Source: Lachnospiraceae bacterium (lineage in GTDB: Bacteria > Bacillota > Clostridia > Lachnospirales > Lachnospiraceae). From it: a stretch of 41,299 nt of DNA. Both the position numbers and the translations under genes were made by a program. Below the pieces are notes generated by a model. That model was not told the origin of the DNA. It saw only the letters and a program-made list of their open reading frames with translations, and did not search any database. The stretch is from assembly GCA_024698885.1 (NCBI GenBank), contig JAILQQ010000200.1, positions 1-41,299 of the forward strand, read 5' to 3'. Of the stretch, positions 1 to 7,168 are shown in pieces. The first letter of the stretch is position 1, and each line of letters opens with the position of its first letter.

Positions 1-37
1 TAAATGCGTAATTCAAACAATTCTGGAAATTTAACAG

Positions 38-66
38 TTGCCTTTCCTACAAATAAATATTATATT
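38..66 (+). promoter_or_regulatory. Candidate promoter of the LysR gene
   Basis: A TTGCCT -35 box at 38-43 and a TATATT -10 box at 61-66 are separated by exactly 17 bases. Transcription would start near 73 and leave a leader of about 70 nt before the LysR start codon. This is based on box matches and spacing only. Confidence 0.45.
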
Positions 67-140
67 AATTAGAGAGAAAACACAACTATGTATTATCCTA
101 TACAGATATATGAAAATAGCATAACGATTGGAGAGCTACA

Positions 141-1037
141 ATGGCTGTGAAAAATTCCTATGAATATTATAAATATTTTTATTACGTCGCAAAATCCGGC
201 AGCTTTAACAAGGCCGCGAAGGAGTTGGGCAACAGCCAGCCGAATCTGACCCGGGCCATCAGCATTCTCGAGGAAAGACTGGGCTGCCGGCTGTTTGAGC
301 GGTCTCATAAAGGGGCGGTCCTGACGAGGGAGGGGGAGGCGCTGTTTAGGCATGTGCAGATCGCCCAGGAGCAGTTAGCGGCCGGGGAGGAATCTCTGCT
401 TTCCGGGCAAAAGCTGATGCGGGGTGAGTTATCGATCGGCCTTTCGATAGAGATCACGGACAGCCTGGTGGGGAGTCATTTCCTGTCCTCCCTTGCCAAA
501 TTTCATTCGTTATATCCGGATATCCATATCAGGGTCCTCAATAAGCCTACGCTATTACTGGTACAGGAGGTGAAGGATGGACTGCTGGACCTTGCGATCA
601 TTTCCTCAGACGGAAAAGAAAAGGCGGATATTTCCCAAAGGATACTGTATACCTTCCACGATGTTATTGTGGCAGGCTTATCCTTTAAGGAATTAAGAAC
701 GAAGGACATCCCGCTGAAAAAGCTTGGCAGTTATCCCTGGATCACCCTCTGGCGGAAAATGGAAACCTTTTCTTTTTATAACAGCTATTTTGCGCAGCAC
801 GGACTTGATCTGGAACCGGTGATCGAGGCGACGACCACCAGACAGGTCCTGCTTTTTGCCGAAAGGAACATGGGGATCGGATGTGTTTTTCTCGAATATG
901 CGGCGCCGGTCATTGAAAGCGGACATGTTTTCGTTGTCAAGACAAAGGAGGAGCTGCCGGAACGCCATGTGGCTCTGATACAGAAAAAGGATCATGTCAA
1001 TCCCACTGCCGCGGCTTTTGATAAAATGATACCGTAA
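141..1037 (+). CDS. LysR-family transcriptional regulator
   Basis: This 298-residue protein has the usual LysR length and layout. An N-terminal winged helix-turn-helix covers roughly residues 8-66 (the GSFNKAAKELG...QPNLTRAI stretch is the recognition region), and an effector-binding, periplasmic-binding-protein-like domain follows from about residue 90. The ATG at 141 is preceded by a GGAGAG ribosome binding site. It would bind DNA as a dimer or tetramer and respond to a small ligand that cannot be named from sequence. It converges on the ferredoxin and pyruvate formate-lyase genes, across a shared terminator. Control of those genes is possible but nothing in the sequence proves it. Confidence 0.93.
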   Translation: MAVKNSYEYYKYFYYVAKSGSFNKAAKELGNSQPNLTRAISILEERLGCRLFERSHKGAVLTREGEALFRHVQIAQEQLAAGEESLLSGQKLMRGELSIGLSIEITDSLVGSHFLSSLAKFHSLYPDIHIRVLNKPTLLLVQEVKDGLLDLAIISSDGKEKADISQRILYTFHDVIVAGLSFKELRTKDIPLKKLGSYPWITLWRKMETFSFYNSYFAQHGLDLEPVIEATTTRQVLLFAERNMGIGCVFLEYAAPVIESGHVFVVKTKEELPERHVALIQKKDHVNPTAAAFDKMIP

Positions 1038-1056
1038 GGGATTGCTCTCAGACATG

Positions 1057-1087
1057 AAAAAAACTTCTCCGGCCGGAGAAGTTTTTT
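1057..1087. terminator. Bidirectional intrinsic terminator
   Basis: A perfect palindrome CTTCTCCGGCCGGAGAAG (1064-1081) is flanked by an A-run on the left and a T-run on the right, so it can end transcripts from both the LysR gene (plus) and the ferredoxin gene (minus). Confidence 0.9.
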
Positions 1088-1112
1088 ATATTTCGAAGAA
1101 ATTAAAAGTTCC

Positions 1113-1283
1113 TTAGTCGGACTCGATAGCGCCTACCGGGCAGCCGCCGGCGCAGGAGCCGCAGCTTACGCACTTGCTCTCATCGATCTCGAATTTGCCG
1201 TCGCCCATGGAAATAGCGCCTACCGGGCACTGGCTTTCACAGGAACCGCATGCGATACAGGTATCGTTAATCTTGTATGCCAC
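1113..1283 (-). CDS. 2[4Fe-4S] clostridial-type ferredoxin
   Basis: This 56-residue ORF starts at a GTG and is short enough to be missed by length filters. It contains two classic CxxCxxCxxxCP cluster motifs (CIACGSCESQCP and CVSCGSCAGGCP), each followed by VGAI, giving the pseudo-twofold bacterial ferredoxin fold with two [4Fe-4S] clusters. A strong AAGGAGG lies 9 bases before the GTG. As a cytoplasmic low-potential electron carrier it could supply the electron that the radical-SAM activase encoded just upstream needs, or serve pyruvate or hydrogen metabolism; the partner is inferred. It has its own promoter and ends at a strong terminator. Confidence 0.95.
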   Translation of the reverse strand: MAYKINDTCIACGSCESQCPVGAISMGDGKFEIDESKCVSCGSCAGGCPVGAIESD

Positions 1284-1351
1284 TTGAATATCCTCCTTAT
1301 ACTATATTGGTATTTTGCCAAGGACGTTCGCTCCCCGCCTTAGCCTTTCCT

Positions 1352-1380
1352 ATCATAATATAAATGGCGGAAATGCGCAA
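1352..1380 (-). promoter_or_regulatory. Candidate promoter of the ferredoxin gene
   Basis: Read on the minus strand, a TTGCGC -35 box (1375-1380) and a TATGAT -10 box (1352-1357) are 17 bases apart. Transcription would start near 1345, about 60 nt before the GTG start. Confidence 0.5.
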
Positions 1381-1384
1381 TATT

Positions 1385-1400
1385 GTTAGCTTTTGCTAAC
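1385..1400. promoter_or_regulatory. Palindrome abutting the ferredoxin -35 box
   Basis: GTTAGC and GCTAAC are separated by TTTT (minus-strand spacer AAAA). The site is centred near -47 of the proposed ferredoxin start, a typical place for an activator. It could also be an RNA hairpin at the 3' end of pflA, but no T-run follows it in that direction. Confidence 0.4.
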
Positions 1401-1421
1401 CATAAAATTTTTGTGAAAGCT

Positions 1422-2192
1422 CTATGTTTCTTCCTTTTTTCCATCCTCTTTCCGTCTGGCTTTGATACCGTCCAGGATAACCTGCTTTTTTGCGATCGCT
1501 TCATCCTGCGTCATGGCCGGCGTATCCGCGAGCCGGTATTTGTAGCCGAGCTTTTCATACTTGACCTTGCCCATGGTATGATAGGGCAGTACGTCTAACG
1601 CCTTCAGATCGGAAAGACCGCCGATGAAATATCCGAGCTTGTAAAGATAGGTATCGTCATCGGTGAGTCCCGGGACGACAACGTGTCGGATCCAAAGATC
1701 CACCTTTTTCTGATCCAGATATTCGGCGAATTTCAGAATGTTTTCATTGGGCTGTCCTGTCAGTTCCAGATGTTTTTCGGGGTCGATGTGCTTGATATCA
1801 AGCATCACGAGATCCGTGAGCGCAAGGAGCCGGTCGAGCTTTTCCATCCATTCCGCGTTATCCGGGTCAAAGGCGATCCCCGAGGTATCGATACAGGTAT
1901 GGACATTACCATCCTTAAAGATCGTAAACAGATCGATCAGAAAATCGACCTGCATCAGAGGCTCTCCGCCGGTGACGGTCACGCCGCCGTTTTTATAAAA
2001 GGGTTCGTTGTTCTTATACTGGTTAAAGATTTCCTGCGGATCCATCATCGTACCGCCGGACATAGCCCAGGTATCGGGGTTATGGCAGTACATACAGCGC
2101 ATTGGGCAGCCCTGCACAAAAACCACATAACGGGTGCCCGGTCCGTCTACGGTGCCAAAGCTTTCAAGGGAATGTATCCTGCCCTGTGTCAT
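1422..2192 (-). CDS. pflA: Pyruvate formate-lyase activating enzyme (radical SAM)
   Basis: This 256-residue protein has the CxxxCxxC radical-SAM cluster motif (CPMRCMYC, near residues 29-36), followed by GGVTVTGGEPLMQ. Both are diagnostic of glycyl-radical-enzyme activases of the PflA type, and the length matches the family (about 245-265). It uses S-adenosylmethionine and a reduced [4Fe-4S] cluster to abstract hydrogen from the glycine of its target. Here the target glycine lies in a separate 82-residue protein encoded upstream. The ATG at 2192 follows AGGAGGAG. A terminator hairpin sits between the glycyl-radical subunit and this gene, so pflA is probably expressed at a lower level by read-through. 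Confidence 0.96.
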   Translation of the reverse strand: MTQGRIHSLESFGTVDGPGTRYVVFVQGCPMRCMYCHNPDTWAMSGGTMMDPQEIFNQYKNNEPFYKNGGVTVTGGEPLMQVDFLIDLFTIFKDGNVHTCIDTSGIAFDPDNAEWMEKLDRLLALTDLVMLDIKHIDPEKHLELTGQPNENILKFAEYLDQKKVDLWIRHVVVPGLTDDDTYLYKLGYFIGGLSDLKALDVLPYHTMGKVKYEKLGYKYRLADTPAMTQDEAIAKKQVILDGIKARRKEDGKKEET

Positions 2193-2227
2193 AATCCTTC
2201 TCCTCCTGTAAACATGTTTTTTTTAAA

Positions 2228-2256
2228 AATGCCGGAACCATGACGGTTCCGGCATT
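2228..2256. terminator. Terminator/attenuator between glycyl-radical subunit and pflA
   Basis: A 12-bp stem, AATGCCGGAACC paired with GGTTCCGGCATT around a 5-base loop, has T-runs on both sides. In the minus direction it lies between the stop of the glycyl-radical subunit and the pflA start, so it should partly end the pfl transcript. Confidence 0.8.
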
Positions 2257-2273
2257 GAAATTTTTTTTCGGGA

Positions 2274-2522
2274 TCACATAGACTCGTGGAAGGTCCTCGA
2301 AATAACATCCGCCTGCTGCTCGGGTGTCAGCTTGATGAAGTTAACGGCATAGCCCGAAACACGGATCGTTAACTGCGGATAATTCTCCGGATGCTTCTGC
2401 GCATCGATCAGCGTATCCCTGTTTAATACATTAACATTGAGGTGGTGTCCACCCTTTACTGCGTAACCGTCGAGTAACGATACGAGGTTATCTACCTGTG
2501 CACTGCTGCTTTCTGCTGCCAT
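2274..2522 (-). CDS. Stand-alone glycyl-radical domain of pyruvate formate-lyase
   Basis: This 82-residue protein matches the extreme C-terminus of pyruvate formate-lyase. It contains [13 protein letters not shown], then [13 protein letters not shown] with the radical glycine at residue 57, and ends in an FHESM tail like the FTQSM of E. coli PflB. Its closest functional relatives are autonomous glycyl-radical cofactors (GrcA/YfiD and T4 Y06I). Here, however, it is not a spare part: the neighbouring lyase core (2803-4842) lacks this domain, and 679+82 residues equals a normal full-length enzyme. An AAGGAGG precedes the ATG. I infer that it docks on the core to form the active enzyme and receives its radical from PflA. 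Confidence 0.93.
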   Translation of the reverse strand: MAAESSSAQVDNLVSLLDGYAVKGGHHLNVNVLNRDTLIDAQKHPENYPQLTIRVSGYAVNFIKLTPEQQADVISRTFHESM

Positions 2523-2554
2523 ATTATGAATCCTCCTTACATAAGTTATGTTTT

Positions 2555-2764
2555 TTATCTGTAATCATCCAGTCCCTGTTCCAGCGTAGGTACGCTGCAG
2601 GCTAAGGGCGTTCTGGAACAATCGGTGCATCCCATGGTATCTACCGTACGGCTTTCCGTGGAATTTTCATCCGTATCTACGTTGAGATGGCCTACGCCAT
2701 TTGCGACCGAGTTATCCAGAAATGCCACCAGATCATCAGCCATACTGGTACGTTCTTCTGCCAT
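2555..2764 (-). CDS. Radical-less paralogue of the glycyl-radical subunit, Cys-rich tail
   Basis: I do not recognise this 69-residue protein as a named family. Its first half resembles the start of the 82-residue glycyl-radical subunit: [14 protein letters not shown]...HLNV here versus [14 protein letters not shown]...HLNV there. The RVSGY radical site is absent. The tail instead carries MGCTDC and a further Cys (Cys46, Cys49, Cys56) and ends in [10 protein letters not shown]. It has its own AAAGGAGC ribosome binding site and lies in the same direction between the lyase core and the radical subunit, so it is probably translated. It could be a docking-site competitor, a redox sensor or a chaperone for the split enzyme; none of these is shown by the sequence. 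Confidence 0.75.
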   Translation of the reverse strand: MAEERTSMADDLVAFLDNSVANGVGHLNVDTDENSTESRTVDTMGCTDCSRTPLACSVPTLEQGLDDYR

Positions 2765-2802
2765 TTTCCGCTCCTTTCTGTGCCTGTTTATTGATAAAAG
2801 CT

Positions 2803-4842
2803 TTATTTGTTCAGGTCAAGCTCGATATCCCCTGCGAATACCTTATCTTCCTTGCCGAGCGCACCCGGGATGATCGTGAAGGTATTGGAAATACCATCCT
2901 GCGCATCCTTGAACGGAAGCTTGGAGACAGAAGACAGGGAAGCAACTGCGCCGTGGGTATCTCTGCCGTGCATCGGATTGGCACCGGGTGCGAAAGGCTG
3001 TCCCTTTCTGCGGCCGTCAGGCGTATTGCCGGTTGCCTTACCATAGGTTACGTTGGAAGTAATCGTTAAGATCGAAGTTGTCGGAACACCGTTTCTGTAG
3101 GTGTGGTGTCTTCTGACAGCGGTCATGAAGCGATGTACCACTTCCTGCGCGATATCGTCAACGCGGTCATCATCGTTGCCGTACTTCGGGAATTCGCCGG
3201 TGGTCTTGAAGTCGGTGATAATGCCGTCCTCGTCTCTGATCACCTCAACCTTTGCGTACTTGATGGCGGAAAGGGAATCCGCTACGATCGAAAGACCTGC
3301 GATACCGGTTGCAAAATATCTCTTGACATCTCTGTCATGCAGAGCCATCTCAGCTCTTTCATAGCAGTACTTGTCATGCATGTAGTGGATGATATTCAGG
3401 GTATTGACGTAAACGTCAGCCTGCCATTCCATCATATCCATGAACTTCGCTACAACATCATCATACTCGAGAACATCGCCTTCTACCGGACGATACTTCG
3501 GGCCGACCTGCTTCTTCGTTACTTCATCGATACCGCCGTTTAACGCGTACAGCAGGCACTTCGCCAGGTTCGCGCGGGCACCGAAGAACTGCATTTCCTT
3601 ACCGATGACCATCGAGGATACGCAGCAGGCGATACCGTAATCATCACCATGGGTCACTCTCATCAGATCGTCGTTCTCATACTGGATCGAAGAGGTGGTA
3701 ATGGAGATCTTCGCACAGAATTTCTTGAAGTTCTGAGGAAGTCTGGTGGACCACAGAACCGTCAGATTCGGCTCGGGAGAAGGTCCCAGGTTCCTTAAGG
3801 TATGCAGATAACGGAAGCTCATCTTGGTAGCCATGTGACGTCCGTCAACACCGATACCGGCAATGGACTCGGTAACCCATACCGGATCACCTGCGAAGAT
3901 CTGATTGTATTCAGGGGTTCTTGCGAACTTGATGCAGCGCAGCTTCATGATGAAGTGGTCTACGAATTCCTGGATCTGCTCTTCGGTGAAGGTTCCGTTC
4001 TTCAGATCTCTTTCCGCGAAGCAGTCGATGAAGGTGGAGGTACGTCCTAAGGACATAGCCGCGCCGTTCTGCTCCTTTACTGCGCACAGATATCCGAAAT
4101 AGGTCCACTGGATCGCTTCCTGAACGTTCTTGGCGGGCTTGCTGATATCGCAGCCGTAGGAAGCAGCCATTTCCTTCATCATCTTTAACGCTACCATCTG
4201 CTCGGAGATCTCTTCGCGAAGTCTGATCACATCGTCTGTCATTACGCGGCCGGTGGAATCCTTCTGAGCCTGCTTGTCCTCGATCAGACGATCGATACCG
4301 TAAAGAGCGACCCTTCTGTAGTCGCCGATGATACGGCCGCGGCCGTAAGCATCCGGAAGACCCGTGATGATATGAGAGGAACGGCATGCTCTCATTTCCT
4401 GATTATAAGCGTCAAAACAGCCTGCGTTATGCGTCTTTCTGTGCGTGGAGAAGAACTCGCTGATCTCCGGATCCACTTCGTAGCCGTTATCAGAGCAGGC
4501 TTTCTCTGCCATACGGATGCCGCCGTAAGGCTGCAGGGAACGCTTGAAGGGCTTATCGGTCTGGAAGCCTACGATGGTCTCCTTATCCTTGTCCAGATAG
4601 CCCGGGCCGTGAGAAGTGATCGTGGAAACTACCTTGGTATCCATATCCAGAACGCCGCCGGCAGCTCTTTCCTTCTTCTGCAGGTCAAGTACCTGATCCC
4701 ATAAATCCTTTGTGTTCTGTGTCGGTCCCGCCAGGAAGGACTCATCTCCGTCATAAGGCGTATAGTTCCTCTGGATGAAGTCTCTGACATTGATCTCTCT
4801 GTCCCATTTTCCCGGTACGAAACCTTCCCATTCTGATCTCAT
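2803..4842 (-). CDS. pflB: Pyruvate formate-lyase core, lacking glycyl-radical domain
   Basis: This 679-residue protein is formate C-acetyltransferase, which converts pyruvate and CoA to acetyl-CoA and formate in the cytoplasm. The catalytic Cys406-Cys407 pair lies in GIACCVSSM, and the family blocks [10 protein letters not shown] and [20 protein letters not shown] are present. It stops at [20 protein letters not shown], just where E. coli PflB enters the linker to its glycyl-radical domain, so the enzyme cannot work alone. The missing piece is encoded 280 bases downstream as a separate protein. The stop is followed by independent ribosome binding sites, which argues against a sequencing frameshift. 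Expression probably comes from the promoter at 4975-5003. Confidence 0.96.
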   Translation of the reverse strand: MRSEWEGFVPGKWDREINVRDFIQRNYTPYDGDESFLAGPTQNTKDLWDQVLDLQKKERAAGGVLDMDTKVVSTITSHGPGYLDKDKETIVGFQTDKPFKRSLQPYGGIRMAEKACSDNGYEVDPEISEFFSTHRKTHNAGCFDAYNQEMRACRSSHIITGLPDAYGRGRIIGDYRRVALYGIDRLIEDKQAQKDSTGRVMTDDVIRLREEISEQMVALKMMKEMAASYGCDISKPAKNVQEAIQWTYFGYLCAVKEQNGAAMSLGRTSTFIDCFAERDLKNGTFTEEQIQEFVDHFIMKLRCIKFARTPEYNQIFAGDPVWVTESIAGIGVDGRHMATKMSFRYLHTLRNLGPSPEPNLTVLWSTRLPQNFKKFCAKISITTSSIQYENDDLMRVTHGDDYGIACCVSSMVIGKEMQFFGARANLAKCLLYALNGGIDEVTKKQVGPKYRPVEGDVLEYDDVVAKFMDMMEWQADVYVNTLNIIHYMHDKYCYERAEMALHDRDVKRYFATGIAGLSIVADSLSAIKYAKVEVIRDEDGIITDFKTTGEFPKYGNDDDRVDDIAQEVVHRFMTAVRRHHTYRNGVPTTSILTITSNVTYGKATGNTPDGRRKGQPFAPGANPMHGRDTHGAVASLSSVSKLPFKDAQDGISNTFTIIPGALGKEDKVFAGDIELDLNK

Positions 4843-4974
4843 ATTGCTTTTGCCTCCTGTGAAAAAAATGATTAAAAATGATTTGAATATGTTACCTTTC
4901 AGAGCGGTTCTCCACGGATTCCTTCGACGTTGTGGGGTTCATGACGAGAGGACTGCGGGAGGGAGTCGCTCCTA

Positions 4975-5003
4975 ATTATAATAAATATTGTATACAATTG
5001 TTA
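4975..5003 (-). promoter_or_regulatory. Candidate pfl operon promoter
   Basis: On the minus strand a TATAAT -10 box (4975-4980) lies 17 bases from a weak TAACAA -35 box (4998-5003). The poor -35 fits a regulated promoter. The transcript would carry a leader of about 125 nt before pflB. Confidence 0.5.
4987..4998. promoter_or_regulatory. Palindromic operator candidate in the pfl promoter spacer
   Basis: The 12-bp perfect palindrome ATTGTATACAAT lies between the -10 and -35 boxes of the proposed pfl promoter, a classic repressor position. TTGTATACAA-type sites are known for GntR-family regulators, but no such regulator is encoded here. Confidence 0.45.
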
Positions 5004-5121
5004 TTATAATGATGCGGGGTATCAGCGTCAAGGACGGGGGCTGTTTTTTTTTATGAACATTTCAGTAAGAGTGCGGTTTTTTGGCTTCTTTTTTGTGCAT
5101 TTCGGATATCCTTGCATTGTA

Positions 5122-5150
5122 TTGTATATTTCGGTGAGATTTGGTATACT
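5122..5150 (+). promoter_or_regulatory. Promoter of the DUF1858 gene
   Basis: TTGTAT (5122-5127) and TATACT (5145-5150) are 17 bases apart. Transcription would start near 5157, giving a leader of about 64 nt before the ATG at 5221. Confidence 0.65.
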
Positions 5151-5220
5151 GAATGGCGGTTTGAGAGCCGGAAGGATTTTCAGACGGTTCTTTCTTACGA
5201 ATTGATAGGAGGATTTTGAC

Positions 5221-5415
5221 ATGGCGGATATAACGAAGGATATGACGATCGGTGAGCTGTTAAGGACAACGCCGGAGGTAGCTCCCCTCTTAATGGAAGC
5301 GGGGATGCACTGCCTGGGCTGCCCGGCTTCTCTGGGCGAGAGCCTTGAAGAGGCGGCGATGGTACACGGGCTTGACGTGGACGACCTGATGAACGCGATC
5401 AACGGGATCGCGTAG
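5221..5415 (+). CDS. DUF1858 redox-disulfide protein
   Basis: This 64-residue protein fits the DUF1858 family (hybrid-cluster-protein-associated disulfide domain): a helical [11 protein letters not shown] start, a variable [14 protein letters not shown] block and a CLGCPAS CxxC motif near residues 31-34, followed by a short helical tail. Members are small cytoplasmic proteins thought to use the CxxC for redox chemistry; the substrate is unknown. TAGGAGG precedes the ATG. It is divergent from the pyruvate formate-lyase operon, so an oxygen- or redox-linked role in anaerobic metabolism is a reasonable but unproven guess. Confidence 0.88.
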   Translation: MADITKDMTIGELLRTTPEVAPLLMEAGMHCLGCPASLGESLEEAAMVHGLDVDDLMNAINGIA

Positions 5416-5839
5416 AAGGGGATCCGGATTGGGAATCCGGATCGGATCGGCGCAGGGGCGGTTCAGAGGAGCGCACAAGGCCAGATCAGATGAAAGGGGC
5501 GTCGGGTCGGATCGGTGCAAGGATGATCCGGATCGGTGAAAGGGAACCCGGATCGGATCGGCGAAAGGGTGATCCCGACTGGAACCCCGGATCGGATCAA
5601 AAGGTACTCCGTACCTGTTTTCAAGAAAACAAGACCTCCTTCCTCAAGCGAGCTTGGGAAGGAGGTCTTATTTTCTTGAAAGCTGCTCCGCAGCTTTTGC
5701 TCCGATCCTCATTCAAGGCGGGACTGCGACGGTTCTCATTTGGGGTGAGCCGATCCGATCCTCATGGGGGCATCCGATTCTCATAGGGCACCCGATCCTC
5801 ATGAGGGCACCCGGTCCTCGTTCAAGGTGATCTGGCCGT
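5416..5839. repeat. Repeat-rich intergenic region built from GATCGG units
   Basis: No credible gene is seen in these 424 bases. The left part holds degenerate direct copies of GGATCGGATCGGCGMA, including a perfect hairpin GATCCGGATT-GGG-AATCCGGATC (5421-5443). The right part (about 5700-5825) holds about five degenerate 18-25 base units in the opposite sense, of the form CCGATCCTCATGRGGGCAC. A long hairpin (5621-5679) separates the two halves, so the whole region is roughly an inverted arrangement. Confidence 0.7.
5621..5679. terminator. 23-bp hairpin between DUF1858 and mecA
   Basis: Bases 5621-5643 pair with 5657-5679 over 23 positions with one mismatch and a 13-base loop that can itself pair. 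Both A- and T-rich flanks lie within the stem. It could end transcripts from either side. One arm reads GACCTCCTTCC and the other GGAAGGAGGTC, which resemble anti-Shine-Dalgarno and Shine-Dalgarno sequences. A second small hairpin, AAAGCTGC-TCC-GCAGCTTT, follows directly. Confidence 0.65.
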
Positions 5840-6622
5840 TTACAGGACGTCCAGCTTCTCCAATGCGTTATCCCGGATGATCACGCTGTCTGCTTCCTCC
5901 AGATACGCCTCCGTAGCACCGGTCAGGCGTTCAAAATGACCATACTCTGATATCATGTTGCAGACTTTGTTGAAGTCGGATTCGGTGTGGTCGGTTTTGT
6001 TGACGACCAAGAGGTAGCGGCCGGTCTTTAAGTCCTTGTAAAGGGAATTGCGGCCGTGATATACGGGGTTGATAATGCCGGAGAGGCGGCTGATCGCGTC
6101 GAGACTGTCGAAGGAGAAGGCCTTTGCCAGGTTCTGCTCCTCTGTCTGCGCCTGCGACTGTGCCATGGCGGCCTGGCTCTGCTTTATCTCGGCCGCGGTC
6201 GCGCTGATCGACTGCTTCAGCTCGGCCGTTTTCTGCTTCAGCTTTTTAAAGAGATCCAGAACGGTCTCCGGATCCTCCGTCAGAGAATGAATGATATTAT
6301 CCAGCTGATTGTCCGCTGAATTGCCGTTTCTGACAGACGGCGCGAAATTGGAGAATCTGGTATCCAGTTCCTCCGGATCCTCCACCTTTGTTATGATCAG
6401 CACTATACTCTCAGAGGATAAAGGGATCGCTTCTATCATAAGAGGGATGTCTTCTGCTTCGAAGCCGAATTCATAGGCTGCCTGCTGCATCATATCGCGA
6501 AACAGGGTCTTGGCCTTTTCGGTACCGTACGCCAGCTCGCTGAGCTTTAACTCCCGGTCGGCGAGATCTGCCTTGGTCAGCGTGCATCTGATCTGACGGT
6601 CATTTACCTTTTCAAGCTTCAT
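5840..6622 (-). CDS. mecA: Adaptor protein MecA
   Basis: This 260-residue protein begins MKLEKVNDRQIRCTLTKADL, typical of the MecA N-terminal substrate-recognition domain (about residues 1-90). It has an acidic, Gln-rich linker (about 105-165) and a C-terminal domain (about 170-255) that in Bacillus subtilis binds ClpC. MecA delivers substrates such as ComK to the ClpCP protease and restrains competence. No clp or com gene is nearby, so the substrate here is unknown. The gene is transcribed alone from a good promoter (6671-6699) and ends in the repeat-rich region. Confidence 0.92.
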   Translation of the reverse strand: MKLEKVNDRQIRCTLTKADLADRELKLSELAYGTEKAKTLFRDMMQQAAYEFGFEAEDIPLMIEAIPLSSESIVLIITKVEDPEELDTRFSNFAPSVRNGNSADNQLDNIIHSLTEDPETVLDLFKKLKQKTAELKQSISATAAEIKQSQAAMAQSQAQTEEQNLAKAFSFDSLDAISRLSGIINPVYHGRNSLYKDLKTGRYLLVVNKTDHTESDFNKVCNMISEYGHFERLTGATEAYLEEADSVIIRDNALEKLDVL

Positions 6623-6670
6623 TTTTCATCACTTCCCTTCGGTTCTGACATTTCTTTGTAACCATGACTT

Positions 6671-6699
6671 ATAATACCCTGTGAAACGTCAGTAGTCAA
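6671..6699 (-). promoter_or_regulatory. mecA promoter
   Basis: On the minus strand, TTGACT (6694-6699) and TATTAT (6671-6676) are 17 bases apart, about 50 bases before the mecA ATG. Confidence 0.7.
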
Positions 6700-6760
6700 T
6701 ATCGCGAAAGCCGTATAATTATGAAAAATTTAAAAACTTTTACTTTTTTTGAAAATGCAC

Positions 6761-6789
6761 TTGATAAAAAACAATGACTGTAATATACT
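6761..6789 (+). promoter_or_regulatory. Promoter of a leader/ncRNA candidate
   Basis: TTGATA (6761-6766) and TATACT (6784-6789) are 17 bases apart in an A/T-rich stretch, diverging from the mecA promoter. The predicted start is near 6796, although the first plausible gene begins only at 7169. Confidence 0.7.
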
Positions 6790-6795
6790 TCTTTT

Positions 6796-6960
6796 TGCGA
6801 GACTTCGGCATAGTCCGCAGAAAAAGGAGGGTAGCTTTTCAGTATAGTTTCAGCAGCTTTTCTGTAGTCATCTTGCTTAAGGAACAGCTTAAGTGTCTTC
6901 GGGCCGCAAGGCCTGTTCTATCGTTTCTTCAGACGAAAGAATTCCAGACAGTTTTTATTG
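6796..6960 (+). ncRNA. Candidate structured RNA or long leader, unknown family
   Basis: A strong promoter fires into a stretch with no convincing reading frame but several hairpins. The first runs from about 6791 to 6828 (CTTTTTGCG against CGCAGAAAAAG, with an inner GACT/AGTC). The second is GCTTAAG...GCTTAAG, with CTTAAG on each side of a six-base loop. The third is CGGGCC-GCAA-GGCCTG, a G/C stem closed by a GNRA tetraloop. The GAAAAAG arm of the first hairpin can also pair with a downstream CTTTTC, so alternative folds are possible. I do not recognise 6S, tmRNA, RNase P, SRP or a common riboswitch. The 3' end is uncertain. Confidence 0.4.
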
Positions 6961-7168
6961 ATTTATCATTCACTGCAAGTGCACGAGTCTCTATGTTTTG
7001 ACTGTTTCCGTGGTCATATCCTTTGTTTATAGTCGGATTGTATTTCAGGGCAGAAACTGCTTCGCTGCCACAGATGCTCATATGTATCACAAAACTGTTG
7101 ACCGATCACGAATGCGGGTACCTTTACTATCCCATCGGCGGCGGCGGAGAGGCCCAACGGGGGTTATT
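6961..7168 (+). other. Remainder of long leader, no gene seen
   Basis: Nothing firm is visible apart from a GGCAG...CTGCC hairpin near 7050-7072. Reading frames in this stretch lack ribosome binding sites and family resemblance. Confidence 0.4.

Noticed and set aside
1385..1400. Rex operator
   Set aside because: The half-sites read GTTAGC/GCTAAC; the inner bases and spacing do not match TTGTTAA-N4-TTAACAA.
2274..4842. Split pyruvate formate-lyase as a sequencing frameshift or a pseudogene
   Set aside because: Three separate ribosome binding sites, intact frames and an extra small gene between the parts cannot come from one indel, and all active-site residues are kept.
5416..5839. CRISPR array or coding sequence in the repeat region
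   Set aside because: Units are degenerate, 18-25 bases, without unique equal-length spacers, and no cas gene is near; the frame at 5490-5786 only reads through the hairpins.
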